Shown: piece after piece, positions 18,739 to 27,956 of the stretch
How the letters are laid out: each line of letters begins with the position of its first letter
Numbering within the stretch: position 1 is the first letter of the stretch
Notes under the pieces: generated by a model
The model's database searches: none
What the model saw: only the letters and a program-made list of their open reading frames with translations
What the model was told of the DNA's origin: nothing
Position numbers and translations under genes: made by a program
From: Methanosarcina barkeri str. Wiesmoor
GTDB taxonomy: Archaea; Halobacteriota; Methanosarcinia; Methanosarcinales; Methanosarcinaceae
DNA: 64,000 nt
Direction: 5' to 3'
NCBI RefSeq assembly: GCF_000969985.1
Contig: NZ_CP009526.1
Location: 4,092,001-4,156,000, forward strand

Positions 18739-19360
18739 GGATGAACCTCTTAAAATCGAATCAAGATAACCGGATTTATTAGTTCTATAGCTTTGAAAGA
18801 TTATTCCGGAGGGTTTTATTTGATATTCCGGAATTATCCGGGTTAAGATTTTGATCCGTTTTAGTAAAGTGTATAAGTCCTCAGATTGCGGTTTTGATGC
18901 GATTTTCTACGGTTTTACCAGAAAGAGGAATTTTTCAGTTATATTTAATCGACTTTCCGGAACCGCAACCAGAGGATGTCAATTTTACAGATGTGAACGC
19001 AGTATATAATAGATCTGCGTTGATAAGAATTCTTTAATATTCAATTGTTAACAAGTATATACTTTTCGCCTGTTAACATTAAGAGAGTGGCCTGTGAACT
19101 ACCTCTCCCTGAATTCTTCGCCTTTCGGTTCAGTTTCGAGGGAGAAGTTTCCTGGTTCATTCCTTTCTCTTTTGAGAACAAGTCCCCAGGCCAGTTCTCA
19201 ACGGAAGCTGGCGAGGAAGGGAACTTCAGGCCTGAGAGTTAAAAGCCATTTAAGAAATCATGAGTTAGAAAATAAAAGTTGTTTGAAAGCTGAAAACAAA
19301 AAAAATATACTTGCCTGAATCGGAAAAAATAGCAATTCCATTGAGTTTGCAGTCTCCAGG
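18739..19360. other. Intergenic region upstream of pycB
   Basis: No convincing gene. A TATA-like element on the minus strand near 18998-19005 and several repeats of tccgg/ccgga (18775-18965) are the main features; the latter could be regulatory for the pyc operon. Two small plus-strand frames at 19045-19318 lack ribosome binding sites and family resemblance. Confidence 0.4.
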
Positions 19361-20317
19361 TTAAGCTTTTTGTTTTCTTCCTACAAAGAACCACTGATCA
19401 TAAGTCCCTTCAGAATCGGTGTTATCTACAATCTCACCTTTAACTCCTGCCCTGAGCAGGGCCCCGGCAAGAATTTCAGCCTCAGGCTTGCTGCTAACCG
19501 TAAAAAGCATGAGAGCACCCTCATTTGCGACCGACACCGCCTCTCTCATAATAGTTATCCAGAGAGCTTTATTGAATTCATAGACAAGCCCCAGCATAAA
19601 TCCCATCACGGCGTCAAAACTTCCTGGCTCAAAATATCTGGAAAGAGCCGTTGCATCCATTACAACCGCTCTTTGAGGGTTCAAAACTCCCTGCTCAAGT
19701 CCCTGGCAGACTGTACATTTGTTAATTTCTACAGCCAGTGGGTTAAGCCCAAGCCTGTAGAGGGCAAGCGTGGACATCCCGTTTCCACAGCAGACTTCAA
19801 GAAGCCTGCCTTCAGGGTAAATCCCTTTTTTTTGAAGAACATCGAAGATTTCTGCGACCCTACGCACACGATTTTCAGAAAAAACGCTTCCGTAAGATTC
19901 GGGTTTGACCGCGCAACCCGGGCAGAGATTCCGGTTTACAAGCATGAGAGAATAGTACTCATTAACGGCATCTCGCCAGGTTTCCGAAGAAATTTCAATA
20001 TCTCTTTCAGGAAGATTGGAAGTAAGAAGAGAGTCTATAAGGACCTCAAAATCCTTTTTATAGCTATCTGCCGCAAGAGCTCCTGTAAAAACCGACCAGA
20101 AATCTACAGGGACTTCCTCGTCTGCCGAATTAAAAAGCAAAAGCCCAAGTGTTTGCTCCCCTTCCCTAACCCTCAGGAGCCGCACCTTCCTTGCCTCTGC
20201 AAACTTCCGGACACCATTAAGATAGTCAAGTGTACGCTCAATAGTCCTCTGGGCGAGATAACTTTCCTCTACAAAATAGATGTCTTCATCAATGCCAAAG
20301 AGTTCCTGTAAAAGCAT
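19361..20317 (-). CDS. Class I SAM-dependent methyltransferase, substrate unknown
   Basis: A 318-residue protein. The C-terminal half is a Rossmann-type methyltransferase with motif I GRLLEVCCGNGMSTLAL at about residues 170-185, an acidic residue at the end of strand 2 (LAVEINKCT) and the motif II region GSFDAVMGFML. The N-terminal half (about residues 1-130) is helical, with no recognised family, and may select the substrate. A cluster LCPGCAVKPES between the halves could bind metal. It is monocistronic on the minus strand. The substrate cannot be deduced; a tRNA, protein or small-molecule methylase are all possible. Confidence 0.7.
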   Translation of the reverse strand: MLLQELFGIDEDIYFVEESYLAQRTIERTLDYLNGVRKFAEARKVRLLRVREGEQTLGLLLFNSADEEVPVDFWSVFTGALAADSYKKDFEVLIDSLLTSNLPERDIEISSETWRDAVNEYYSLMLVNRNLCPGCAVKPESYGSVFSENRVRRVAEIFDVLQKKGIYPEGRLLEVCCGNGMSTLALYRLGLNPLAVEINKCTVCQGLEQGVLNPQRAVVMDATALSRYFEPGSFDAVMGFMLGLVYEFNKALWITIMREAVSVANEGALMLFTVSSKPEAEILAGALLRAGVKGEIVDNTDSEGTYDQWFFVGRKQKA

Positions 20318-20456
20318 ATCTTTTTAGATTCGGATAATCTCATATCAATATTTCGAAAAAGAGATCTACACTGAATTTACTCCCACCCGATAACCCCAAA
20401 TTAAAACAGTTATTCTCGTCCATAATTCCTCCTTTTTGACCCACGAGCTTTTCAAG

Positions 20457-20590
20457 AAACTGCTTGAACGCAACCCTTTTAAAAAAACTGCTTGAACGCA
20501 ACCCTTTTAAAAAAACTGCTTGAACGCAACCCTTTTAAAAAAAGGCTTGACCGAAAACTCCAGTAACGACATAGTCGGCGTGATCAAACG
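20457..20590. repeat. Second copy of the 28-bp dispersed repeat cluster
   Basis: Three tandem 28-bp units (tgcttgaacgcaaccctttt plus an A-run) starting at 20461, 20489 and 20517. The block then continues ggcttgaccgaaaactccag, taacgacatagtcggcgtgat and caaacg. The last segment is almost identical to 5268-5320. It lies in the gap between the methyltransferase and histone genes. Confidence 0.88.
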
Positions 20591-20945
20591 ACGCAGCGGT
20601 TACTATAGAGCCGCAACTCTCCCGAAAAGCACCAGTGAAGCTGAGATTTCATCACAACTTTCAGGAAATTCCCGATTCTCTGTGCTCCCTAAGTAGAACT
20701 CGGGTGGATCAGTCTGTTTGAGCAGGCAAAGCGAGAAAAGCGATCATGGATCCCCGAAGTGAAATTCATATCATAAATGAAAACAAATGATAAGGCTCTG
20801 GAAAGTAAAATAAAGGATAAAAAGGTATTAAAAGCTGGAAAGAAAGTAAAAACCCCAATATAAGCAAAGTTATTTATAGAATCTGATTACAAAATCAGGA
20901 GTTATAAGGATATATATAAACAAATAAAGAAGATTGGAGGATAAT
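20591..20945. other. Histone gene upstream region
   Basis: No gene is visible. TATA-like stretches stand at about 20872-20880 (ttatttata) and 20911-20919 (atatatata). The first would give a leader of about 45 bases ending in the GGAGG ribosome binding site at 20936; I cannot tell which one is used. Confidence 0.4.
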
Positions 20946-21155
20946 ATGGCAAAAGTAATACCATTTGCACCAATTGAGCGTTTAATAAGAACTGCAGGTG
21001 CTCATAGAGTTAGTGAAAGCGCAGGAATGGCCCTTACAGAAATTCTGGAAGAATATGGACTTGAGATTTCAAGAGAAGCAATAAAACTTGCAGAACACGC
21101 AGGCAGAAAAACTGTAAAAGCTGAAGACATAAAATTAGCAAAAGAAATGCTGTAA
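20946..21155 (+). CDS. Archaeal histone
   Basis: A 69-residue protein consisting of a single histone fold and no tails: MAKVIPFAPIERLIRTAGAH, then ALTEILEEYGLEISREAIKLA and HAGRKTVKAEDIKLAKEML. It matches the HMf family of archaeal histones, which dimerise and wrap DNA into extendable nucleosome-like particles. The start is at the ATG at 20946, set by GGAGGA ten bases upstream; the TTG farther upstream lies inside that ribosome binding site. Transcribed alone. Confidence 0.97.
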   Translation: MAKVIPFAPIERLIRTAGAHRVSESAGMALTEILEEYGLEISREAIKLAEHAGRKTVKAEDIKLAKEML

Positions 21156-21338
21156 ACTAAGACTGACCACCCTTTAATGCTATTTACCAGTGGCATCTTA
21201 CTTTACGGGACGCAACAGAAAATAAAATGCTGATACCCAGCATTTTCCTATTTTTACGTGAGATTCTATTATGTGGTAGCTGTTTTCGGATTTACTACGG
21301 TTAGATTCCACAGTGCAGATCTTTGAGAAAAAGGGAGA

Positions 21339-21851
21339 TTATGCTCCCAAAATCAGATCAGCGAGACCCAAACCTGTCACAGTAACTCCCGTTACTATAA
21401 TTCCTGCTATCATCACTCCTGCAGCAATTGCAGGCAAAGCATGCCTGAACTTGACCCCAAAGACAAATGCCGCTGCACAGCCGGACCAGGCACCGGTAAC
21501 CGGCAGGGGTATGGCTACGAAGATGGTTAGCGCAAAGAGTCCGTATTTTTCAAAATTCTTGGTATTTTTCCGGCGAGTCTTTGAGAAGAGCCAGGTGAAG
21601 AAAGTATCAAAGATCGAATAACGTCTGAGATAGTTCGAGACCGGCTCAAGAAAGAGCAGAAGGGGGATTACAGGAAGGAGGTTTCCAAGCACTGAGAAGA
21701 AGAAGGCTTCGAAGGGGCCCATTCCATAGATGCCCATTGCAACAGGGATTGCACCTCTCAATTCGGAAACAGGTATAGCTCCCATAATCAAAACTGCAAG
21801 CCAGTGGGGAACAGACCCCAACATTTCTACTAATGATATTTCAATAGACAT
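21339..21851 (-). CDS. Small multidrug export-type membrane protein (COG2426)
   Basis: A 170-residue integral membrane protein with about four to five hydrophobic segments. Motifs are AIPVSELRGAIPVAMG near the N-terminus and FVAIPLPVTGAWSGCAAAFVFG in the second half; the repeated AIP...GA halves suggest an inverted-repeat fold. It belongs to the COG2426 / small multidrug export family (Pfam Sm_multidrug_ex), related to DedA-like membrane proteins. Transport of drugs is a family label rather than a shown function. It is convergent with the histone gene and upstream of nothing on its strand. Confidence 0.8.
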   Translation of the reverse strand: MSIEISLVEMLGSVPHWLAVLIMGAIPVSELRGAIPVAMGIYGMGPFEAFFFSVLGNLLPVIPLLLFLEPVSNYLRRYSIFDTFFTWLFSKTRRKNTKNFEKYGLFALTIFVAIPLPVTGAWSGCAAAFVFGVKFRHALPAIAAGVMIAGIIVTGVTVTGLGLADLILGA

Positions 21852-21970
21852 GATAATCAGGATTTATTAATTCCGTATGATCCTATTAAAAAAGGCTGAA
21901 TTCAAGCCCTTTAAACTGTTCTTGAGATACTCGGGGTGAAAAGAAACCTTATACTGAGTCGTCAAACCCC

Positions 21971-22975
21971 TTAATCTGGATTAGAAAGCGCAAAATGCGC
22001 GAGTAAAGCTTCGAGCTGGATCTTTTCAGTCGCTCCTTCAGTTAGCCTGAAATCAATCTCACCTATTATGTCTACGAGTTCGACAATGCGCTTTTCAGAG
22101 AGCCCAAGATCCAGAATCATCCGGTTATCCATTTCAGAGATTGCCCTGTAAATCTGTCCAACTATGTCTTCTCCGGAAAGCCCCTCTTCGTAGAGCAACC
22201 TATTCAATTCCTTTCGAGCAACCCTGAAATTACCACGCAGAGCAGTTTCAATCAGGTTTCTGATATCTTCCGGATTTGCGGTTGCGGTAGTCCTGTAAAT
22301 GGTCCCTCTGGATATAGATTTATTCGGCTCAACGAAAGCAGCAGCCTGGAGAGAATTCACGGCTTTTCTCATATCTCCCTGAGATACATAAACAAGAGCT
22401 TCATATCCGTCTTCAGTAATGGACAAAACTTGGTCTTTAGCGATGTACTCAAGGCGTTTCCTGATAGCTTCATCGGAAAGTCTCCTGAACCTGAAAACTG
22501 CACAGCGGGACTGGATAGGCTCGATAATCCTGGAAGAATAATTGCAGGATAAAATAAACCGGCAGTTATTGCTGAAACGCTCCATTGTCCGCCGGAGTGC
22601 AGATTGGGCATCTGAAGTCAGTGCGTCGGCTTCATCCAGAAAGATGATCTTGAATTCGGCTCCTCCCATAGGGGCAGTTTTTGCGAAGTTTTTGATTTTT
22701 GTCCGGACAACATCAATTCCCCTCTCATCCGACGCATTAAGCTCGGTAAAGTTTTCACGCCATAGGTCTTCCCCGAAAATTTCTCTTGCAATCGAGACGG
22801 CAGAGGCGGTTTTTCCGACCCCAGGTGGCCCGGAAAACAGCAGATGGGGAAGATTTTTCGTTGCAACATAAGACTTCAGGCGTTCGATTGTTTCTTCCTG
22901 CCCCGCCACCTGATCCAGTCTCACAGGCCTGTACTTCTCAATCCAGATCTCTTCTTTAATCGTAGAGTCCTCCAT
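21971..22975 (-). CDS. rfcS: Replication factor C small subunit
   Basis: A 334-residue AAA+ clamp-loader subunit: IWIEKYRPVRLDQVAGQ (RFC box II), Walker A FSGPPGVGKT near residue 50, Walker B IIFLDEADALT, sensor I CNYSSRIIEPIQSRC with the SRC arginine finger, and a C-terminal collar domain. With RfcL it loads the PCNA ring for DNA polymerase. Genes for RfcL and PCNA are not in the window. A minus-strand TATA box (TTTAAATATC, near 23007) lies about 31 bases before the ATG, so the message has little or no leader. Confidence 0.96.
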   Translation of the reverse strand: MEDSTIKEEIWIEKYRPVRLDQVAGQEETIERLKSYVATKNLPHLLFSGPPGVGKTASAVSIAREIFGEDLWRENFTELNASDERGIDVVRTKIKNFAKTAPMGGAEFKIIFLDEADALTSDAQSALRRTMERFSNNCRFILSCNYSSRIIEPIQSRCAVFRFRRLSDEAIRKRLEYIAKDQVLSITEDGYEALVYVSQGDMRKAVNSLQAAAFVEPNKSISRGTIYRTTATANPEDIRNLIETALRGNFRVARKELNRLLYEEGLSGEDIVGQIYRAISEMDNRMILDLGLSEKRIVELVDIIGEIDFRLTEGATEKIQLEALLAHFALSNPD

Positions 22976-23617
<642 letters not shown>

Positions 23618-24697
23618 ATGGAAGAACAAAATGAAAAATCGAAAACTAAAAACCTAACCGAAGAGCTCAAAGAAATGGCTCTAACCCTTGGAGCCTTTAG
23701 AGTGAGCATCGCAACAACCGAAACCCTTGCAGGCGGTCCGCCTTCTACGGACCTGACATATGTATTACCAGGGGCAAAATCGGCAATTGTTTTTGCCCTT
23801 GCCTTTGATCAGAACCTTATAGAGCCTTACTTTAGAAAAAAAGACCATAAATCCCTTGAAACCAATAAAGTACGAACCACCACCCTCGCCAACGGGATAG
23901 CCCTGGAAATGGCAGGATTCTTACAGCAATATGGGTACAAAGCTACTCCCCAGCTTGCAAATTTCGTTTACCGGCAGGATTCGGAAAACTGGTTGCTAGA
24001 TATGCACCCCCCTATATCCCACAGGTACCTGGCAGTTCGCTCCGGGATAGGACATTTCGGGTACTCAGGAAACATAATTACAAAGGAATACGGATCAGCA
24101 ATTGCCCTAGCATCTGTAGTTACTGATGCGGAGCTTATCCCAACAGAGCCACTGCCGGAAGAAGAAAACTATTGTGACGAATGCAAGATCTGCCTTGCAG
24201 TCTGCTCTTCTGGATATGTTGACCCTCTCGAAAAGGTAACGGTAAATCTTGGAGGAAAGGAGTTTAGCTATGGAAAAAGGAGAAGCAACAGCCGATGTTT
24301 CCTTGTTTGCGGAGGGCTTACAGGCTTAAATGCTTCGGGGAAGTGGTCTACCTGGTCTCCGGCTCGCTTTGAGATTCCCAAAAAAGATGAAGATTTTACC
24401 GCTGCTATGCCCGGTACAATAGAAGCGTACCTCAAGAGGCCAAAGATCAAAGGTGGATTTTTCATATGCCTGATTCCAGGGAACAAAATGGAATACACCT
24501 GTTCAAACTGTCACTTTGTCTGTCATCCTGACAAAGAAATCCGGAAAGCCAGATACAGGATGCTAACAGAAAGCGGCGTGGTCATACAGGAGCCAGACGG
24601 AACACTTAGAGCCGCATCTCCTGAAGAAGCAAAAGAGTATCTCAAGAACATGCCTTTGGAAAGGAGAAAACTGTACGAATCAGTTCCAGAAGAGTAA
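23618..24697 (+). CDS. QueG-like (epoxyqueuosine reductase-type) double-cluster Fe-S protein
   Basis: A 359-residue protein. The N-terminal part resembles the cobalamin-binding region of epoxyqueuosine reductase and reductive-dehalogenase relatives (YVLPGAKSAIVFALAFD, AVRSGIGHFGYSGNIITKEYGSA). A Fe-S cluster motif YCDECKICLAVC follows; a second CSNCHFVCHP is near the C-terminus. Archaea do not make queuosine, so the true substrate is unknown. The family members in methanogens and dechlorinators are probably reductases with corrinoid. Start at the ATG at 23618, six bases after GAGGAG. Cys-rich RCFLVCGGLTG between the clusters is an extra. Confidence 0.72.
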   Translation: MEEQNEKSKTKNLTEELKEMALTLGAFRVSIATTETLAGGPPSTDLTYVLPGAKSAIVFALAFDQNLIEPYFRKKDHKSLETNKVRTTTLANGIALEMAGFLQQYGYKATPQLANFVYRQDSENWLLDMHPPISHRYLAVRSGIGHFGYSGNIITKEYGSAIALASVVTDAELIPTEPLPEEENYCDECKICLAVCSSGYVDPLEKVTVNLGGKEFSYGKRRSNSRCFLVCGGLTGLNASGKWSTWSPARFEIPKKDEDFTAAMPGTIEAYLKRPKIKGGFFICLIPGNKMEYTCSNCHFVCHPDKEIRKARYRMLTESGVVIQEPDGTLRAASPEEAKEYLKNMPLERRKLYESVPEE

Positions 24698-24817
24698 ACG
24701 ATCCAGAGCAGGGAAGTTAACTAAAGATTACAAATATGAGGTGTGCTGCTACCGCACGGAAGAAAGGTCTAAAAAAGAAGGCAGAAATAAGAGGAAAAGG
24801 CAGAAATGTAACGCAGA

Positions 24818-25375
24818 TCAGTCCATGTACACGATGTGCAGAGTTTCATAGATTGGCCCTTTCGGAGTCAGTGTGCTTTTCTTTAAAAGCACTTTATTTA
24901 CCCACATAGTACCAATTTCGATGTCTTTTAATTCCTTTACTATATCTATGAACGTGGTTTTCTGCTCCTTCTTGAGGAACTTTACCCTGGCAAGAGTAGC
25001 ATGGGCAGTAAATTCTCTGTCATCTTTTTCGAATTTAAAAGGTTCCAGTAACTCTTCTACGTTGTCGTGTAATACCCTGAAGTTTCCGGTTGCACCCAGC
25101 CAGAGAACCCTGGGATTAGAAAACTTGGGAAAGACTCCAAGCCCCCCCACCTTTGCTTCGAAAGGCTCGCACGTAATAGAGTCGAGAGCTGCAGAAAGCA
25201 AGGAAACTCTTGATTCGTCCACGTTCCCCAAGAACTTCAGAGTTATGTGAACGAGTTCAGGATCAACAAACTTCAGATCAAAACCAGAAAATCTGGCCTG
25301 AAGCTCTCGAATCTTCTCCGTAAAACTAGGATCTAATTCCACTGCTAGAAATGTCCTGATCAAAGCATTCACCAA
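24818..25375 (-). CDS. thpR: RNA 2',3'-cyclic phosphodiesterase (ThpR / 2'-5' RNA ligase family)
   Basis: A 2H-phosphoesterase of about 185 residues with the two diagnostic motifs VHITLKFLG (HxT) near residue 43 and TAHATLARVKF (HxT) near residue 125. The family opens 2',3'-cyclic phosphates at RNA ends and was first described for ligating tRNA halves with a 2'-5' bond. The start is uncertain: the TTG at 25375, GTG at 25372, or a TTG at 25363 four bases behind GGTGA. The last gives IRTFLAVELD, closest to the common family start. No operon partner. Confidence 0.9.
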   Translation of the reverse strand: MVNALIRTFLAVELDPSFTEKIRELQARFSGFDLKFVDPELVHITLKFLGNVDESRVSLLSAALDSITCEPFEAKVGGLGVFPKFSNPRVLWLGATGNFRVLHDNVEELLEPFKFEKDDREFTAHATLARVKFLKKEQKTTFIDIVKELKDIEIGTMWVNKVLLKKSTLTPKGPIYETLHIVYMD

Positions 25376-25783
25376 TCTTAATTGAAAAGCGAACCAGAAA
25401 AATCTTCCTGTTAATTTTCGTCTGGGAAACTGAGTTTAGATCCCTTTTTCGAATGGATTGTAAACCATTCACAAAATTTTTTCAAAAAATATGAAAAAGA
25501 CAATAATGTAAAAGACCAGGAAGGAAAAAAGGACATATCGAAGGGATTATAGGGTAATTATAATATACAAGAGATAAGTACAGAGAAGGAAATAAGCTTA
25601 AGTATTTATAAATTTGGCCTCAATGTTAACCCGAGGAAGAGAACTTTAGCTCGGAGAAAAACGCTAAGTTAAAAAATAATAACCCTGATTTAAGAAAATA
25701 ATGTTAGTTCAAAAAAATAATAACTCCAAAAATAAAAAGTGGAGCCGCAAATCGGTTGCTGCAAAAAAAAAGCGGTGGATCAT
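25376..25783. other. Intergenic region upstream of dacZ
   Basis: No gene. A TATA-like element (AAGTATTTATAAATTTGG, about 25598-25615) on the plus strand is a candidate promoter for dacZ with a leader of about 140 bases. Confidence 0.4.
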
Positions 25784-26659
25784 ATGGATAGAGCACGTAT
25801 AATTGCAGAGACGGCAGCCCGGATTTCCAGAGAACTTGATGCTGCCGCAATTATGGTTTCCGGAGAGTTGAGTTTTGAAGGAATTGAAACTGGGGGAATT
25901 CCGGTTTACTACATCTCCATGCGTCCTAAAAGCATAATAGACCACCTGGTTTCCACTGGAAAGGATGGAAAAAATCCTCTAAAGGAACTCGGCGACCAGA
26001 TAAACCGTGAGGCTGCAGGCAACTCTGACCAGCTTCAGCAAGCTGCCGCCATAGAATACGTGCTTGGAGAACTGAAAAGTGGGATTGTTGTAGGTGTAGT
26101 TGAAACCCGTAGCTCCAGTTCTATTGTTGTACATAACCTCGAGGAAAATCCTCTTATAAAAGCCATGAAGGAATGTCAGGAAAGGATAAAGCCAGAAGTG
26201 ATGAGTGCAGTTATGAAAATTTCTTTTGATATTGTCCTAACAGGCAGGGAAGGCAAAAAAATAGGGGCTGCCTTCATAATAGGCGATTCCGAAGAGGTTC
26301 TGAAACGCTCTCACCAGCTAATACTGAATCCTTACGCAGGCCACGATGAAGCTTACCGAAATATCCTTGACAAGAGAAACTGGGAATCCATAAAGGAATT
26401 TTCCCAGCTTGACGGAGTTTTTGTGGTAGATGAAAACGGAATAATCCAGGCCGCAGGCCGCTACCTTGACGTTGATGCGAAAAATGTAGATATTGAGAAA
26501 GGACTGGGAGGCAGACACGTTTCGGCAGCCGCAATTAGCAGAGATACAGTTGCGATTGCAGTTACGGTATCCGAGTCTGGTGGAATTATCAGGGTATATA
26601 AAGATGCGAAAGAAATAATCTGCATGGAATGCCTGAAACCTGCAGTAAGATACATCTAA
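25784..26659 (+). CDS. dacZ: Archaeal diadenylate cyclase (DacZ, c-di-AMP synthase)
   Basis: A 291-residue protein with an N-terminal alpha/beta domain (about residues 1-175) and a C-terminal DisA_N diadenylate cyclase domain. The domain shows LDGVFVVDENG, corresponding to the DGA motif, and GLGGRHVSAAAISRDT, corresponding to RHR with Val for the last Arg. It then has AVTVSESGGIIRVYKD. This is the archaeal DacZ layout; the enzyme makes c-di-AMP from two ATP, a signal linked to osmotic and potassium control. The ATG at 25784 follows GGTGGA. It stands next to a DUF1614 membrane protein, possibly separately transcribed. Confidence 0.85.
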   Translation: MDRARIIAETAARISRELDAAAIMVSGELSFEGIETGGIPVYYISMRPKSIIDHLVSTGKDGKNPLKELGDQINREAAGNSDQLQQAAAIEYVLGELKSGIVVGVVETRSSSSIVVHNLEENPLIKAMKECQERIKPEVMSAVMKISFDIVLTGREGKKIGAAFIIGDSEEVLKRSHQLILNPYAGHDEAYRNILDKRNWESIKEFSQLDGVFVVDENGIIQAAGRYLDVDAKNVDIEKGLGGRHVSAAAISRDTVAIAVTVSESGGIIRVYKDAKEIICMECLKPAVRYI

Positions 26660-26796
26660 TCCTGAAAAGCAGAACTTTTTTACTCAGGATTAAAAATTTT
26701 TAGTTATATCCGGGTGTTGAGTTGCTAACTTTTGAAGAGCAAAGGCTTTCAGTAGAACGTGTAAGAAGAAGGGCAGAACATAGACTCATAAATAAA

Positions 26797-26903
26797 GAAA
26801 ATGTATTTCTAAATATGCGGGGAAATAAAGAGAGTATATGCCTAAATATACATGGAAATAAAGAGAATATATGTCTAAATATACGGGGAAATAAACAAAG
26901 TGG
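26797..26903. repeat. 33-bp tandem repeat, three copies
   Basis: A 33-bp unit around taaatatacggggaaataaa is repeated three times just upstream of the DUF1614 gene. The unit length is divisible by three, so a small frame (26722-26916) reads through as repeated 11-mers such as ICLNIRGNKES. I regard that frame as incidental because it has no ribosome binding site and overlaps the next gene. Confidence 0.8.
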
Positions 26904-26912
26904 AGCATTTTC

Positions 26913-27632
26913 ATGAGAAAACAACTTTTTTACATTCCTTTTAGCCTTACATTCCTTCTTCTTTTGATCTTTATTTTGATTTTCGGACTTAGTTCTCTTT
27001 TTTTTGGAATAATTGTTTCCGCCTTTACGAAGATTGGCTTCTCTATAGAGGACGCGCTCCTTATCCTGTTACTATCCCTCCTAGGAAGCGGTATCAATAT
27101 CCCTCTGGCAACCCTCAGATCCGATGCTCCGGTAGTTAGAGATACATATGTCCGTGTTTTTGGCGTATCTTATAGGGTTCCATTCCGGCGTGTGATAAAA
27201 AATGAAACGACAATTGCTGTGAATGTAGGAGGAGCGGTTATTCCGATTCTGATTTCAGTTTACCTTCTTACGAAGTTCCCTTCATCTCTCCTTCTTGCAG
27301 GAGCCGGTATCTTAATAGTTACAATCATAACTCATTCTGTAGCAAAGCCGATTCGTGGCATAGGTATTGCAACCCCGGCGCTGGTCCCACCCCTTGCAGC
27401 TGCCCTTGCTGCAATTTTGCTGACGTCGATAATTCATATCCCGAACTGTCCAATTGACCAGTGTCGCGTTGTCATTGCCTATACTGGAGGAGTGCTCGGA
27501 ACCCTTATTGGAGCCGATCTTCTTAACCTGGGAAAAATTAAGAATCTTGGAGCTCCGGTTGCAAGCATAGGAGGAGCAGGAACCTTTGATGGGATCTTTT
27601 TAAGCGGGTTCATTGCTCTTCTCCTGATCTAA
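26913..27632 (+). CDS. DUF1614 family membrane protein
   Basis: A 239-residue integral membrane protein with about six to seven hydrophobic segments. Conserved features of DUF1614 are GSGINIPLATL after the first two segments, NVGGAVIPILISVYLL in the middle and the glycine-rich end GGVLGTLIGADLLNL and IGGAGTFDGIFLSGF. The pattern suggests a transporter or membrane enzyme, but no function is established. It starts at the ATG at 26913 directly after the repeat array and may follow dacZ on one transcript. Confidence 0.8.
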   Translation: MRKQLFYIPFSLTFLLLLIFILIFGLSSLFFGIIVSAFTKIGFSIEDALLILLLSLLGSGINIPLATLRSDAPVVRDTYVRVFGVSYRVPFRRVIKNETTIAVNVGGAVIPILISVYLLTKFPSSLLLAGAGILIVTIITHSVAKPIRGIGIATPALVPPLAAALAAILLTSIIHIPNCPIDQCRVVIAYTGGVLGTLIGADLLNLGKIKNLGAPVASIGGAGTFDGIFLSGFIALLLI

Positions 27633-27956
27633 CAAAGAATCAGTTAAAGATTAGTTAATAGGGATCAGTTAATGGGGATCAGTTAGGATCAGTTGATAAA
27701 GATTAGTTAATAGGGATCAGTTAATAGAGATCAGTTGATAAAGATTAGTTAATAGGGATCAGTTAATAGAGATCAGTTAATGGGGATCAGTTAATAGAGA
27801 TCAGTTAATGGGGATCAAAAAGTAGTCATAAGGCTAAAAATAAGGCTAAATATGTAAAAAATAAACTGAAAAAGAAAAAGGAAGAAAAAAGGAAGAGAAA
27901 AAGATGAGAACTTAAAAAGACTACTCTTTTTTATTACAACTCTCAAGATATTTCTC
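27633..27956. repeat. Tandem repeat of a 14-bp unit between convergent genes
   Basis: At about 27645-27820 variants of gatcagttaatagg are repeated a dozen times, alternating with gataaagattagttaatagg. The rest is A-rich. It separates the convergent DUF1614 and S-layer genes and could act in termination. Confidence 0.8.

Noticed and set aside
26722-26916. 64-codon frame across the 33-bp repeat
   Set aside because: It is open because the unit length is a multiple of three; it has no ribosome binding site and overlaps the start of DUF1614.
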